Assembly (NCBI GenBank): GCA_964486075.1
Contig: CAZALU010000085.1
Coordinates: 1 to 12,764 of the forward strand
Direction of reading: 5' to 3'
Length of the DNA stretch: 12,764 nt
DNA from: JAHIJO01 sp964486075
Lineage (GTDB): Bacteria > Verrucomicrobiota > Kiritimatiellia > JAAZAB01
A program made the translations under genes and the position numbers. The notes below the pieces were generated by a model. It was not told the origin of the DNA, ran no database searches, and was given only the letters and a program-made list of their open reading frames with translations. Shown here in pieces: positions 6,144 through 12,764 of the stretch. Each line of letters begins with the position of its first letter. Positions within the stretch are counted from its first letter, which is position 1.

Positions 6144-6683
6144 CTACAACAGACACCCCAGCAGTAGCATGCCCAGCCCTAGCGCCGATCCGGCGGCGCC
6201 CAGCACCCGGCAGACATTTGGGCGCGCGGCCCAAGCCGCCGTCATTTTCCTGAACATGAACGGGCTCCACACCAGGATCATTCCTAAAATCACCAGCACA
6301 TAAGCAAAGCCGGTCATTAGCAAACGGCTGTTGGACGGATAAACAAAAGCCGCATCCAGGATCAGCGCCGGGAGCAGCAGAAAGATACCGCCCAAGGCCC
6401 TGGCCGCCAGCAGTTCGTCCACAAACATCACGATCAACACATAGGCAATCGGCGCCAGGGCGCAAAGCAGCAGCCGGTAGCGCTCCAGCCAGGCGATATC
6501 TGCCCGCCACACCAAAAGGGCCACCCAGCCGACGGCGACAGCCGCCAGGATGCGCCCGGCCCAGATATTCCGCGGAAATCCGGCCAGCCAGCTTCCAGCT
6601 GTTCGCGGCTCCAGGCATAACCATAGGTGCCACCCCAGAATCAAGGCGCCCAGGACCAGGGTAATGAGAGATAACGCTGACAT
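6144..6683 (-). CDS. Six-helix integral membrane protein of unknown function
   Basis: This 179-residue protein is almost entirely hydrophobic, with about six predicted membrane segments near residues 3-22, 41-60, 69-88, 96-114, 120-142 and 157-178. Charged residues cluster in the short loops (for example VWRADIAWLERYR around 58-70 and MFRKMTAAWAARPN around 142-155). I do not recognise a family or catalytic motif. It is not coupled to an obvious partner: upstream is a pseudogene and downstream a repeat cluster leading to the GT9 gene. The ATG at 6683 has no clear Shine-Dalgarno sequence. The stop codon TAG lies in a palindromic repeat, so the original C-terminus may have been longer. Reality as a gene rests on the uninterrupted transmembrane pattern over 179 codons. 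Confidence 0.65.
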   Translation of the reverse strand: MSALSLITLVLGALILGWHLWLCLEPRTAGSWLAGFPRNIWAGRILAAVAVGWVALLVWRADIAWLERYRLLLCALAPIAYVLIVMFVDELLAARALGGIFLLLPALILDAAFVYPSNSRLLMTGFAYVLVILGMILVWSPFMFRKMTAAWAARPNVCRVLGAAGSALGLGMLLLGCLL

Positions 6684-6716
6684 AGGATTACACTTTCTTA
6701 GTCAAGGCATAGCTAT

Positions 6717-7120
6717 TTAGCCATTCGCAGTCGATTTCTTGACAGAACAAACAAAACAAACGGAGTTTATCACCTGATAATTGACAAGCTGACCTCATGC
6801 GCTTTGGCCAGCGCCAGGATCGCCTTATTCTTGACGACAAGCCGCTCATTAACGAGCATGTCGGCTGCAAATTTCCCAACGACTTGACCACGGTATTTCA
6901 CTGTGATGTCCTTTTCCTTTTCAACCTTGTAACCTGCTTCTCTCAACTCATATGCCAAAGCATTCTGATAGACCGATTCAAGAAATCCAGAGCCAAGCGC
7001 TGAATGAACCTGCATGGCTGCCCCAATCACCTGGCCCGCCAAATCATACTTCTATTCATTAGAAGTTGTCTCTTCATTCATGCTGTCCATCTTGTTCATT
7101 CTGTCAAAACTTTCAAGCAT
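6717..7120 (-). pseudogene. Degraded GxxExxY-family protein gene (PD-(D/E)XK-like)
   Basis: Residues from LAGQVIGAAM through LGSGFLESVYQNALAYELREAGY and YRGQVVGKFAADMLVNERLVV match the GxxExxY family (GFLESVY is the name motif). Three lesions are visible. A TAG stop (7054-7052) interrupts an otherwise open N-terminal extension starting at ATG 7120 or 7099 (reads M-N-K-M-D-S-M-N-E-E...). The only start after that stop would be TTG at 7042. A one-base loss near 6792 shifts the expected EVQLVNY into S-L-S-I-I-R and a stop at 6770; the restored frame gives QLVNY, then diverges and ends at 6717. The family's ExK motif reads VVKNKA, so the acidic residue is lost. The gene lies just after miaB. The function of the family is not established. 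I judge it dead or dying; a 90-residue product from 7042 is the alternative. Confidence 0.72.
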
Positions 7121-7135
7121 GCACGCCAAACTCAA

Positions 7136-8536
7136 CTAGCTCCTGTCCAAAATCTTGTTTGGAGCGTGGCGCCCCATCACTGTGCCATACAAGGTCTGTA
7201 TTTTCGCGTCATCAATCCGGACAGTTACCAGGTCGCCGCGCTGCACGGCGTCCGAGGTATCGATCAAAACGATCTTGTTGGTCCGGGTCCGCCCGGTCCA
7301 GCGCGCCGCATTCCGCCGGCTGGGTCCCTCCATCAGGGCTGCCAGCGTACGCCCCACCAGGGACTGGTTGATGGCCAGGCACTGCCGATTCTGCTCATCC
7401 AAAAGAACATGATTACGGCGCAATTTTTCCGTTTCCGAAACATCGTCGGGCCACTCGAATGCCAAGGTCCCCGGCCGCGCATTGTATTTAAAAATAAAAG
7501 CGTTATCAAACTTTATCTCCGCCATCAACTGGAGGGTCAGCTCAACATCCAGCGGAGTCTCGGAGGGGAATCCCACGATTATATCCGTGGTGATGGCAAT
7601 GCCCGGCACAGCGGCGCGCAGGCGCTGGACCGCTTCCAGGTAATCGGCAGTCGTATAGCCGCGTTTCATCCGGCCCAGGATCCGGTCCGACCCGGATTGC
7701 ACGGGCAAGTGCAGGTGTTCACACACCGCCGGCAGCTCGGCCATGGCCCGAATCAACTCCAGCGAACAGCCGGACGCATGGCCGGACGTGAACCGCAGGC
7801 GCGCCAAGCCGGGTATTTTCTGCAGAGCTTCCAGCAGGCGCGGCAGGGGTTCGGTAAATCCATGGGCCGACCGGTGACCCGCCGGCCAGACGGAATTGGT
7901 GCGCCCGTAAGACATTATGCTTTGGCCAAGCAGGGTGATCTCCCTGGTGCCGTCCTCCGCCAGTCGGCGTGCCTCCTCGATAATATCCGCCGCCGGACGA
8001 CTCCATTCCGCACCGCGCACCCGCGGCACTATGCAATAAGAGCAATGCCGGTTGCACCCGAAAAGAATGCTGATAAACGCCGTGATCTGTCCGGATTCGT
8101 GGTCGGTCTGGTATCGGGTGGAGAGCTCCGCGGCGGGGCCTGCACCTGTTGCCTGCTCTAGAATATCGACAACCGGCTTATGTCCGGCCATGACCAGAGC
8201 CAGGATGTCGGGCAGGCGCGCCAGCCGGTGAGTTCCCACTGCGAATTCAATGCCGCGTGCTTGCCGTAAAATGTCGCGGCCCATGCGCTGAACCATGCAG
8301 CCTACCACGCCGACGATCCGGCCCGGATGTTCGCGCCGAGACGCAACCAGCAGCCTCAGTTTGCCGAGAGCCTTCGCTTCCGCTTTTTCGCGGACACTGC
8401 AGGTATTGACAATTACGACATCGGCCTCGGTCTCATCGGCAACCAGGACATGCCCATGGCGACGGAGAAACACACCGATTCGCTCACTGTCACGCTCGTT
8501 CATCTGGCAACCATAGGTTATAATGCAGGCTTTCAT
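7136..8536 (-). CDS. miaB: MiaB, tRNA-2-methylthio-N6-dimethylallyladenosine synthase
   Basis: The 466-residue protein is a radical SAM methylthiotransferase that turns i6A37 into ms2i6A37 in tRNAs reading UNN codons. The N-terminal UPF0004 domain has the three cluster ligands Cys10 (TYGCQMNERDSE), Cys46 (NTCSVREKAE) and Cys80 (VGCMVQR). The radical SAM motif is Cys161-x3-Cys165-x2-Cys168 (FGCNRHCSYCIVPRVRG). HLPVQSGSD (276-284) and the C-terminal TRAM domain (about 393-455) complete the family architecture. YGCQMN and the SVRE/VPRVRG context favour MiaB over MtaB or RimO. Two motifs vary: GQSIMSYG replaces the usual GQNVNSY, and TSGHASG stands where many homologues have TSPHP. The ATG at 8536 follows AAGGTGG, which overlaps the stop codon of the asmA-like gene, so translation of the two is probably linked. 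Confidence 0.95.
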   Translation of the reverse strand: MKACIITYGCQMNERDSERIGVFLRRHGHVLVADETEADVVIVNTCSVREKAEAKALGKLRLLVASRREHPGRIVGVVGCMVQRMGRDILRQARGIEFAVGTHRLARLPDILALVMAGHKPVVDILEQATGAGPAAELSTRYQTDHESGQITAFISILFGCNRHCSYCIVPRVRGAEWSRPAADIIEEARRLAEDGTREITLLGQSIMSYGRTNSVWPAGHRSAHGFTEPLPRLLEALQKIPGLARLRFTSGHASGCSLELIRAMAELPAVCEHLHLPVQSGSDRILGRMKRGYTTADYLEAVQRLRAAVPGIAITTDIIVGFPSETPLDVELTLQLMAEIKFDNAFIFKYNARPGTLAFEWPDDVSETEKLRRNHVLLDEQNRQCLAINQSLVGRTLAALMEGPSRRNAARWTGRTRTNKIVLIDTSDAVQRGDLVTVRIDDAKIQTLYGTVMGRHAPNKILDRS

Positions 8537-8544
8537 GCGCCACC

Positions 8545-10758
8545 TTAATCAAAGATCAGGAAGATTTCTTTGGGAATATTGACCGGTCTCCATTGCGGCG
8601 CCGCCAGGGTGCCGCCCAGGTGAAATTCGAGCAACTTGCTGAGCGGATGCGTAACAAAGCGAAACACATCCGCCGCCAGGGTATGCTTGCGCAATAGCTT
8701 AACCTGCACCGTGAAATCCAGCGTGCCGTCCAGGGCATAATCCCCCTTGCCAACCAGGCTAAGGACATCGCCTTCAATCAGGATTTCATCCGCATGGATC
8801 TTGCCATCCTCAATCACGAACGCTGCCTGGCCGTCCGTCTGGCGCATAAGAGAACGCATCCCGGGAATAAGCCGGGCCAGGAATTCCGACAGCCCGCCAA
8901 ACAGGGGAACTTGGAAAAGACGCCCATCCCTGATTGTCAACCATCCCTGGCCGCGGGCTGTCCGTCCCTGCCCTTCGCCAATCGCCCCCTCCAACGTGAC
9001 ATGGGCAGATAACCGGCCTTCCAAATTATCCACGGGCCTGCCCGCCAGAGCCTCGACAACGCGACTAAAATCAAGATCATGGACGTCCGCCTCGGTGTCA
9101 TACCCCATAGGTGCGTCGCCTTGGCCCCGGTATACGGCGGCGCGGGCATCGAAATCGCCGTTATAGATCTCACCCCGGATATCCGTGATTTCGGTGTGGT
9201 CTCCCAAGAGATGCAGATCCAGCGCATAACGGTCGGCCAGGAAATTGCGCCAGCCCGCGCTCCGGGCTTCAATCATCAGCTCCATGTCGTCCTGCGTTGT
9301 GTTCGCGAAACCCACAGTTCCCCAGCCGACAGCCCGAACCGGGCCATCGAAACGGAACTGCCGGACCAGCCGGTCAATAAACGGATCAATCATTTGCGCC
9401 GCCGCATAAGGATGCATGGTCGAGGACGCGTCAAAGCTTACAGCCGGCACACCCATATCAACTCGAATCCAGCCCTGTCCTGTGCCTTCCGGACGGCGGG
9501 CATCCACGGGCGCCAGGGTCACGACCACGTTGTTGGTGCCCGTCAACGCCACCGCGACCCCCACCTGCGCCTCCGCCAAGGTCACGTCGTGATAGGTCAT
9601 GTCGCGGACGTGGGTCCAGCTATCCAGCTTGAAAAAGAAATCAGGCCGACACCTGCCCCTGAAGGTGGCCTGCACTTGCGGCGGGCTCCCGGGAAATTGG
9701 AACGCTTCCAGAATCCAGGCGTGAGTCGGATAATTCTGCCGCAACAAGGGCAACAGCTGCCTGAGATCCAGTTCCGACGCCAAACGACCTTCAAACTCGC
9801 TTGTCTTCCATCCGTATTTCAATGCTAAGTTTATCTGCTCCGCGTCGGCGCCACGACCCAGCGCGGTATCGAGCCGTTCGATCGCCAGGGATTGCTCATC
9901 GCAGGCAATCCGGCAAACTGTCTTTTCCAGCGGAACTCCCTGCAAAATGCCGTCTTTTATTTCCAGAACACCTTTGGCCGCCATTTCCCGGACGCTGATC
10001 CGCGCCCGCCAGGCGCCGGCAACGGACTGGCTCACCCGGGTATCCCGCGAATCCAATTTAAGCTGCAACTCGAGCTGCCTGATATCCGAGGCATCCGCCC
10101 AAAAAACCACCTCAGCGTTCAGGACATTGTTCAGGCGCACCGCACGACAATTCCGCAGGATATCCACTAGCAGCGGGTTGCTGCAAATCCCGGGCGGATC
10201 GGCAACGGCCGGCCCGGACGCGACTGGCTTGCCGGCGGCGGACTCGGACAGGATGAAGACGCCTCGACCGGTCACTTGAATTCCTGGTAGGCGGGTGGAA
10301 AAATCCTGCACTCTAATTTCAGACAACTGATCCCATTTTACCAGGGCTTGCAGTTGATCAAACACCAACAGGCGGGGGCAGCCGCCGTCTTCCGCCACAA
10401 CCCCATTGGCGTCACCCGCGATAAAAAGTCGGAAAAGTCCGTTTTTTACCAGGCCACCCGTAAGGCCGTGTTCGCCTTTCAGCCAATTCAACGGATTAAT
10501 ACACAAAACTACTTTTTCCGCTTCAAACACCGGGGCACCGATGTCTCCCTTGCGGTGACAGTAAACATGCGTGGCAATAATGCCTTCGAAGACACCCAGC
10601 TTGACCTTGTCGAGGCTCAGAACCAAACCGCTGAATTGTAGCTGGCGCTCTACGCTCCGTGTAACCACATCAGGGAAACCGCGCAGACTGAGATAGAGCA
10701 GGGCCATCAGGACAACCAACCCGCTGATAAAGCATACGTATTTGATAATTCGCAACAC
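8545..10758 (-). CDS. AsmA-like envelope protein (AsmA/TamB/YhdP-type lipid-transport superfamily)
   Basis: This protein has 737 residues with one N-terminal membrane anchor (about residues 7-25, VCFISGLVVLMALLYLSL) and a long beta-rich periplasmic part. The last 139 residues, from GQGWLTIRDGRLFQVPLFGG through LARLIPG, VIEDGKIHADEI, LSLVGKGDYALDGTLDFTVQV, and the terminal RPVNIPKEIFLIFD, form an AsmA-like C-terminal domain. Members of this superfamily form periplasm-spanning beta-grooves implicated in phospholipid transport to the outer membrane; the role here is inferred. The start is GTG at 10758 with AGGA nearby (or TTG at 10755, which gives better spacing). An 81-bp gap separates it from the DUF4340 gene, while miaB follows after 8 bp. 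A low-complexity Ala/Gly/Pro stretch (SESAAGKPVASGPAVADP) may be a flexible linker. Confidence 0.8.
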   Translation of the reverse strand: MLRIIKYVCFISGLVVLMALLYLSLRGFPDVVTRSVERQLQFSGLVLSLDKVKLGVFEGIIATHVYCHRKGDIGAPVFEAEKVVLCINPLNWLKGEHGLTGGLVKNGLFRLFIAGDANGVVAEDGGCPRLLVFDQLQALVKWDQLSEIRVQDFSTRLPGIQVTGRGVFILSESAAGKPVASGPAVADPPGICSNPLLVDILRNCRAVRLNNVLNAEVVFWADASDIRQLELQLKLDSRDTRVSQSVAGAWRARISVREMAAKGVLEIKDGILQGVPLEKTVCRIACDEQSLAIERLDTALGRGADAEQINLALKYGWKTSEFEGRLASELDLRQLLPLLRQNYPTHAWILEAFQFPGSPPQVQATFRGRCRPDFFFKLDSWTHVRDMTYHDVTLAEAQVGVAVALTGTNNVVVTLAPVDARRPEGTGQGWIRVDMGVPAVSFDASSTMHPYAAAQMIDPFIDRLVRQFRFDGPVRAVGWGTVGFANTTQDDMELMIEARSAGWRNFLADRYALDLHLLGDHTEITDIRGEIYNGDFDARAAVYRGQGDAPMGYDTEADVHDLDFSRVVEALAGRPVDNLEGRLSAHVTLEGAIGEGQGRTARGQGWLTIRDGRLFQVPLFGGLSEFLARLIPGMRSLMRQTDGQAAFVIEDGKIHADEILIEGDVLSLVGKGDYALDGTLDFTVQVKLLRKHTLAADVFRFVTHPLSKLLEFHLGGTLAAPQWRPVNIPKEIFLIFD

Positions 10759-10839
10759 AGCGTCCTGTCAGAATTGCCAGAGTTAGCCATGCAAGGAATG
10801 GCGCATGATATACAGAAAATAGATCCCGCGCAGAGGAAT

Positions 10840-12663
10840 TTAACGGATCAAATCCTCGGTCAACGCATCCGCCAGCGTTTTTTCAAGCACAAACACCAGG
10901 TCCTGCCCCTGGAACATGGCGTAGACCCCCAAGTCCTCCGATTTATCACCGAAAAGGAGGGTTTTCTGAATACCTCCCTCACCGCTGAGACTGAATGTAA
11001 GCGCAACATGGGCCTCCTTGAGCCCGTATACCGCCAGGTCGCGTATGTCGCTGCGTTCGAAACGCAGTGCTTTGAGATCCGCCACCCGCGCCAGGATATT
11101 GGTCACCACGACTCGTCTCACTTCGCCTGCGGCCGGTGCAACCGGTTGCCAGGCGCCAGTTCCGGTCAGCTCAACGGCTTGCTCAATCCCGTTTTTCTTC
11201 AAGGTGATTTTCAGTAGGGCAGACTGGGACAGGGCCAGCACCGTGTAGTCGCGATAATTGAGCGGATCGAGGGAAATCGTTGACGCGGATGAGGCGGACA
11301 TACGGTAGATCAAGGGCTCGCCCGCGAACTTGGCAAACACATATTCCTGACCGGGCCGAGTCGGTCCCAGCGCGAGCACCCGCTGCTGGATCTCGGCTGC
11401 CACCGTTATCTTGGCAATAGCCTCCACCTGCGTTGCCAGGCCCGCGATGGCATAATCTTCGGCCACCCGAATGATATGCGCCGGATGATCCAAGCCAAAC
11501 TCTGTCGCATTAGCGCCCTCGATCACACGGTCAAAGCGGAGCGTATTCAACCGGCTGATCAGATCGGCCACCATCCGACTATCCGCTTTCCATTGCCGGG
11601 GCTCGACAATCTGCCAGACCGACTCCTTGTTTTTCCGGAATTCCAGAGCGCGCTCACCCTCCTCAATCCGAATCAAGGCCATTTTCTCCGGCGCCATGAA
11701 ATACAGACGCGAATCGCGAAGATCGCCGCCGGCCGCCAGCAAGTCATCCATCCGCTCCCGTCCGATAGTAACCAAGGCAGAGGATTCGCGCCGCATGGCA
11801 TAGACAGAGCTGCCCTGCTCGTCGGCTTTTTTGCCGAACACCAAGCGGACTGGCGTTTTTTCATCCGCCTGCCAGACCGCCACCTGCAGTACGGCCTCAT
11901 CTTCGCTCAATCCATAGGCCGCGGGATCGCCCATGTTATCCAAGACAAACTGCTTGACCGATAGCGTAAAGAGCTGATCCAGCAAACGCGAGACCGCTAT
12001 CGCATCCGCGCGTGCTATGACGGGCTTATGGATCACCCACTCCGATCCCTCCTTGAACATTTGTACCAGAGGCCCATTCGAGCGTTTTATTTCCAGGCGG
12101 CGGACATAAGTTGCCGCGCCCTGCAGCAGGAGCGGATCCCGGATATCGGCAACTTGGCGGGGCATCACCTCCAGCAGGTTAGTAGACGTGGCCAGAACAT
12201 CCTGCTCGCGATCGATTTGGACGTAGACAGCATTTTTCAAGGGCGAATCACCGCCGACCGAGAGCAAGCTCCGCTTGCCGGCGCTGCCCACCACAATCCG
12301 GGCGCGGGGCTGAGCCAATCCGTATTCGGCCAAGGTCAACCCTCGAACCTGGCGCTGGGCAGCGGTGATCGTTTCCCGGCGCGGCAGCATTTCCATGCCT
12401 GCCAGAATACGGTTCATGCGGCCGACATCGGCCCGAGCCGCCACCGGCTTGGTAATCATCCATTGCCCGTGATCGTTAACGCATTCGATAAACTCGCCCT
12501 CGCGGTAAAAGGAAAGATAGTCTATTTTCTCCGGCTCGATCGACAGCAGCTTCTTTTCCGTCGCGGGCAGTTCGGTCCCCTCGCGCTCCCCGGCAACCAT
12601 CCAGATAACGCCCATAGCCAACGCCAGGGCCAGCAATAGGAAGAATGTAGTCTTAAGATGCAT
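10840..12663 (-). CDS. DUF4340 domain protein with four tandem repeat modules
   Basis: From ATG 12663 the protein has 607 residues: a short basic start, one membrane anchor (about 5-24), then an extracytoplasmic part. It shows DUF4340 features repeated four times: a strand, then a Trp followed by xIxxP, a polar helix with DxxxVxRLLxxLxxL, then (Y/F)GL about 40-47 residues after the Trp. The Trp positions are 68, 209, 350 and 505, and the (Y/F)GL positions about 114, 250, 389 and 546, giving a 141-155-residue period. DUF4340 proteins are often found with Gld-type ABC transporter genes (GldF/GldG-like), which could lie beyond the right edge. The longer frame to 12705 adds 14 residues across a palindrome (12681-12699) and is less likely. 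The molecular function is unknown. Confidence 0.78.
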   Translation of the reverse strand: MHLKTTFFLLLALALAMGVIWMVAGEREGTELPATEKKLLSIEPEKIDYLSFYREGEFIECVNDHGQWMITKPVAARADVGRMNRILAGMEMLPRRETITAAQRQVRGLTLAEYGLAQPRARIVVGSAGKRSLLSVGGDSPLKNAVYVQIDREQDVLATSTNLLEVMPRQVADIRDPLLLQGAATYVRRLEIKRSNGPLVQMFKEGSEWVIHKPVIARADAIAVSRLLDQLFTLSVKQFVLDNMGDPAAYGLSEDEAVLQVAVWQADEKTPVRLVFGKKADEQGSSVYAMRRESSALVTIGRERMDDLLAAGGDLRDSRLYFMAPEKMALIRIEEGERALEFRKNKESVWQIVEPRQWKADSRMVADLISRLNTLRFDRVIEGANATEFGLDHPAHIIRVAEDYAIAGLATQVEAIAKITVAAEIQQRVLALGPTRPGQEYVFAKFAGEPLIYRMSASSASTISLDPLNYRDYTVLALSQSALLKITLKKNGIEQAVELTGTGAWQPVAPAAGEVRRVVVTNILARVADLKALRFERSDIRDLAVYGLKEAHVALTFSLSGEGGIQKTLLFGDKSEDLGVYAMFQGQDLVFVLEKTLADALTEDLIR

Positions 12664-12680
12664 GTTTCTATCCACGCTAA

Positions 12681-12699
12681 TGCGGGTCTCTGGCCCGCA
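12681..12699. repeat. Hairpin just upstream of the DUF4340 gene
   Basis: TGCGGG (12681-12686) and CCCGCA (12694-12699) form a perfect 6-bp stem with a 7-nt loop, 18 bp before the preferred ATG. It may be another short repeat unit or a leader hairpin affecting translation of the downstream gene. No function can be assigned. Confidence 0.4.
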
Positions 12700-12724
12700 A
12701 CCCATATTTTAAGAAATGTTTAAC

Positions 12725-12751
12725 CGCAAAGAACGCAAAGATCGCATAGAA
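12725..12751 (+). repeat. Three tandem 9-nt units (CGCAAAGAA type)
   Basis: CGCAAAGAA (12725-12733), CGCAAAGAT (12734-12742) and CGCATAGAA (12743-12751) are consecutive near-identical units. From general knowledge, A-rich ACCGCAAAGAACGCAAAGA repeats are common in environmental bacterial genomes and are often seen just upstream of GxxExxY genes. Such a gene could begin on the plus strand beyond the window; this cannot be seen here. Confidence 0.5.
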
Positions 12752-12764
12752 AGATCCGAATCAA

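Noticed and set aside
10652..10660. ACGCTCCGT in the AsmA-like gene as a further copy of the palindromic repeat
   Set aside because: Only nine bases match, no flanking palindrome is present, and it encodes ordinary sequence (RSVER) of the protein.
12664..12705. Longer N-terminus for the DUF4340 protein starting at 12705
   Set aside because: The extra 14 residues run across a hairpin and place polar residues before a normal basic start and membrane anchor at ATG 12663.

Overview
The window looks like a chromosomal segment of a Gram-negative bacterium, most plausibly of the PVC group (Kiritimatiellota, Verrucomicrobiota or Lentisphaerota). This is inferred from gene content: prepilins with long leaders and large beta-rich tails, an AsmA-like protein ending in a PKEIFLIFD-type C-terminus, a DUF4340 protein, a GT9 heptosyltransferase-type enzyme implying lipopolysaccharide, and many short GC-rich palindromic repeats between and inside genes. 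No marker gene fixes the phylum.

Layout. Positions 1-550 hold no convincing gene, but contain a compact element of nested inverted repeats (76-218) and a possible promoter (371-399). Positions 551-4321 are a tight plus-strand operon of three type IV pilus / type II secretion-like minor pseudopilins: a PilV/GspI-like prepilin, a 713-residue PilW/GspJ-like prepilin with a very large extracellular part, and a PilX-like protein carrying a beta-helix (bactofilin-like) C-terminal half. All other genes are on the minus strand. In transcription order they are a DUF4340 protein (12663-10840), an AsmA-like envelope protein (10758-8545), miaB (8536-7136), a broken GxxExxY-family gene (7120-6717), a six-helix membrane protein of unknown function (6683-6144) and a GT9 glycosyltransferase (5677-4442) that converges on the pilin operon. 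asmA-like and miaB lie 8 bp apart and are probably co-transcribed. The DUF4340 gene may belong to a Gld-type ABC transporter operon continuing past the right edge.

The most interesting signal is the repeat content. Between the membrane-protein gene and the GT9 gene (about 5735-6143) there is a cluster of at least eight hairpin-forming repeats, including two 59-bp imperfect direct repeats that each run into a TGTAGCCG palindrome. Related palindromes sit in frame inside the GT9 coding sequence at two places (26 of 30 bases identical), where they are translated as extra peptide between conserved parts of the fold. This resembles the protein-coding palindromic elements of Rickettsia, but in an unrelated organism. 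Another palindrome supplies the stop codon of the membrane-protein gene. The working model is a genome colonised by a family of small palindromic elements that tolerate, or use, insertion into coding DNA. No CRISPR array, tRNA, rRNA, complete transposase or defence system was seen.
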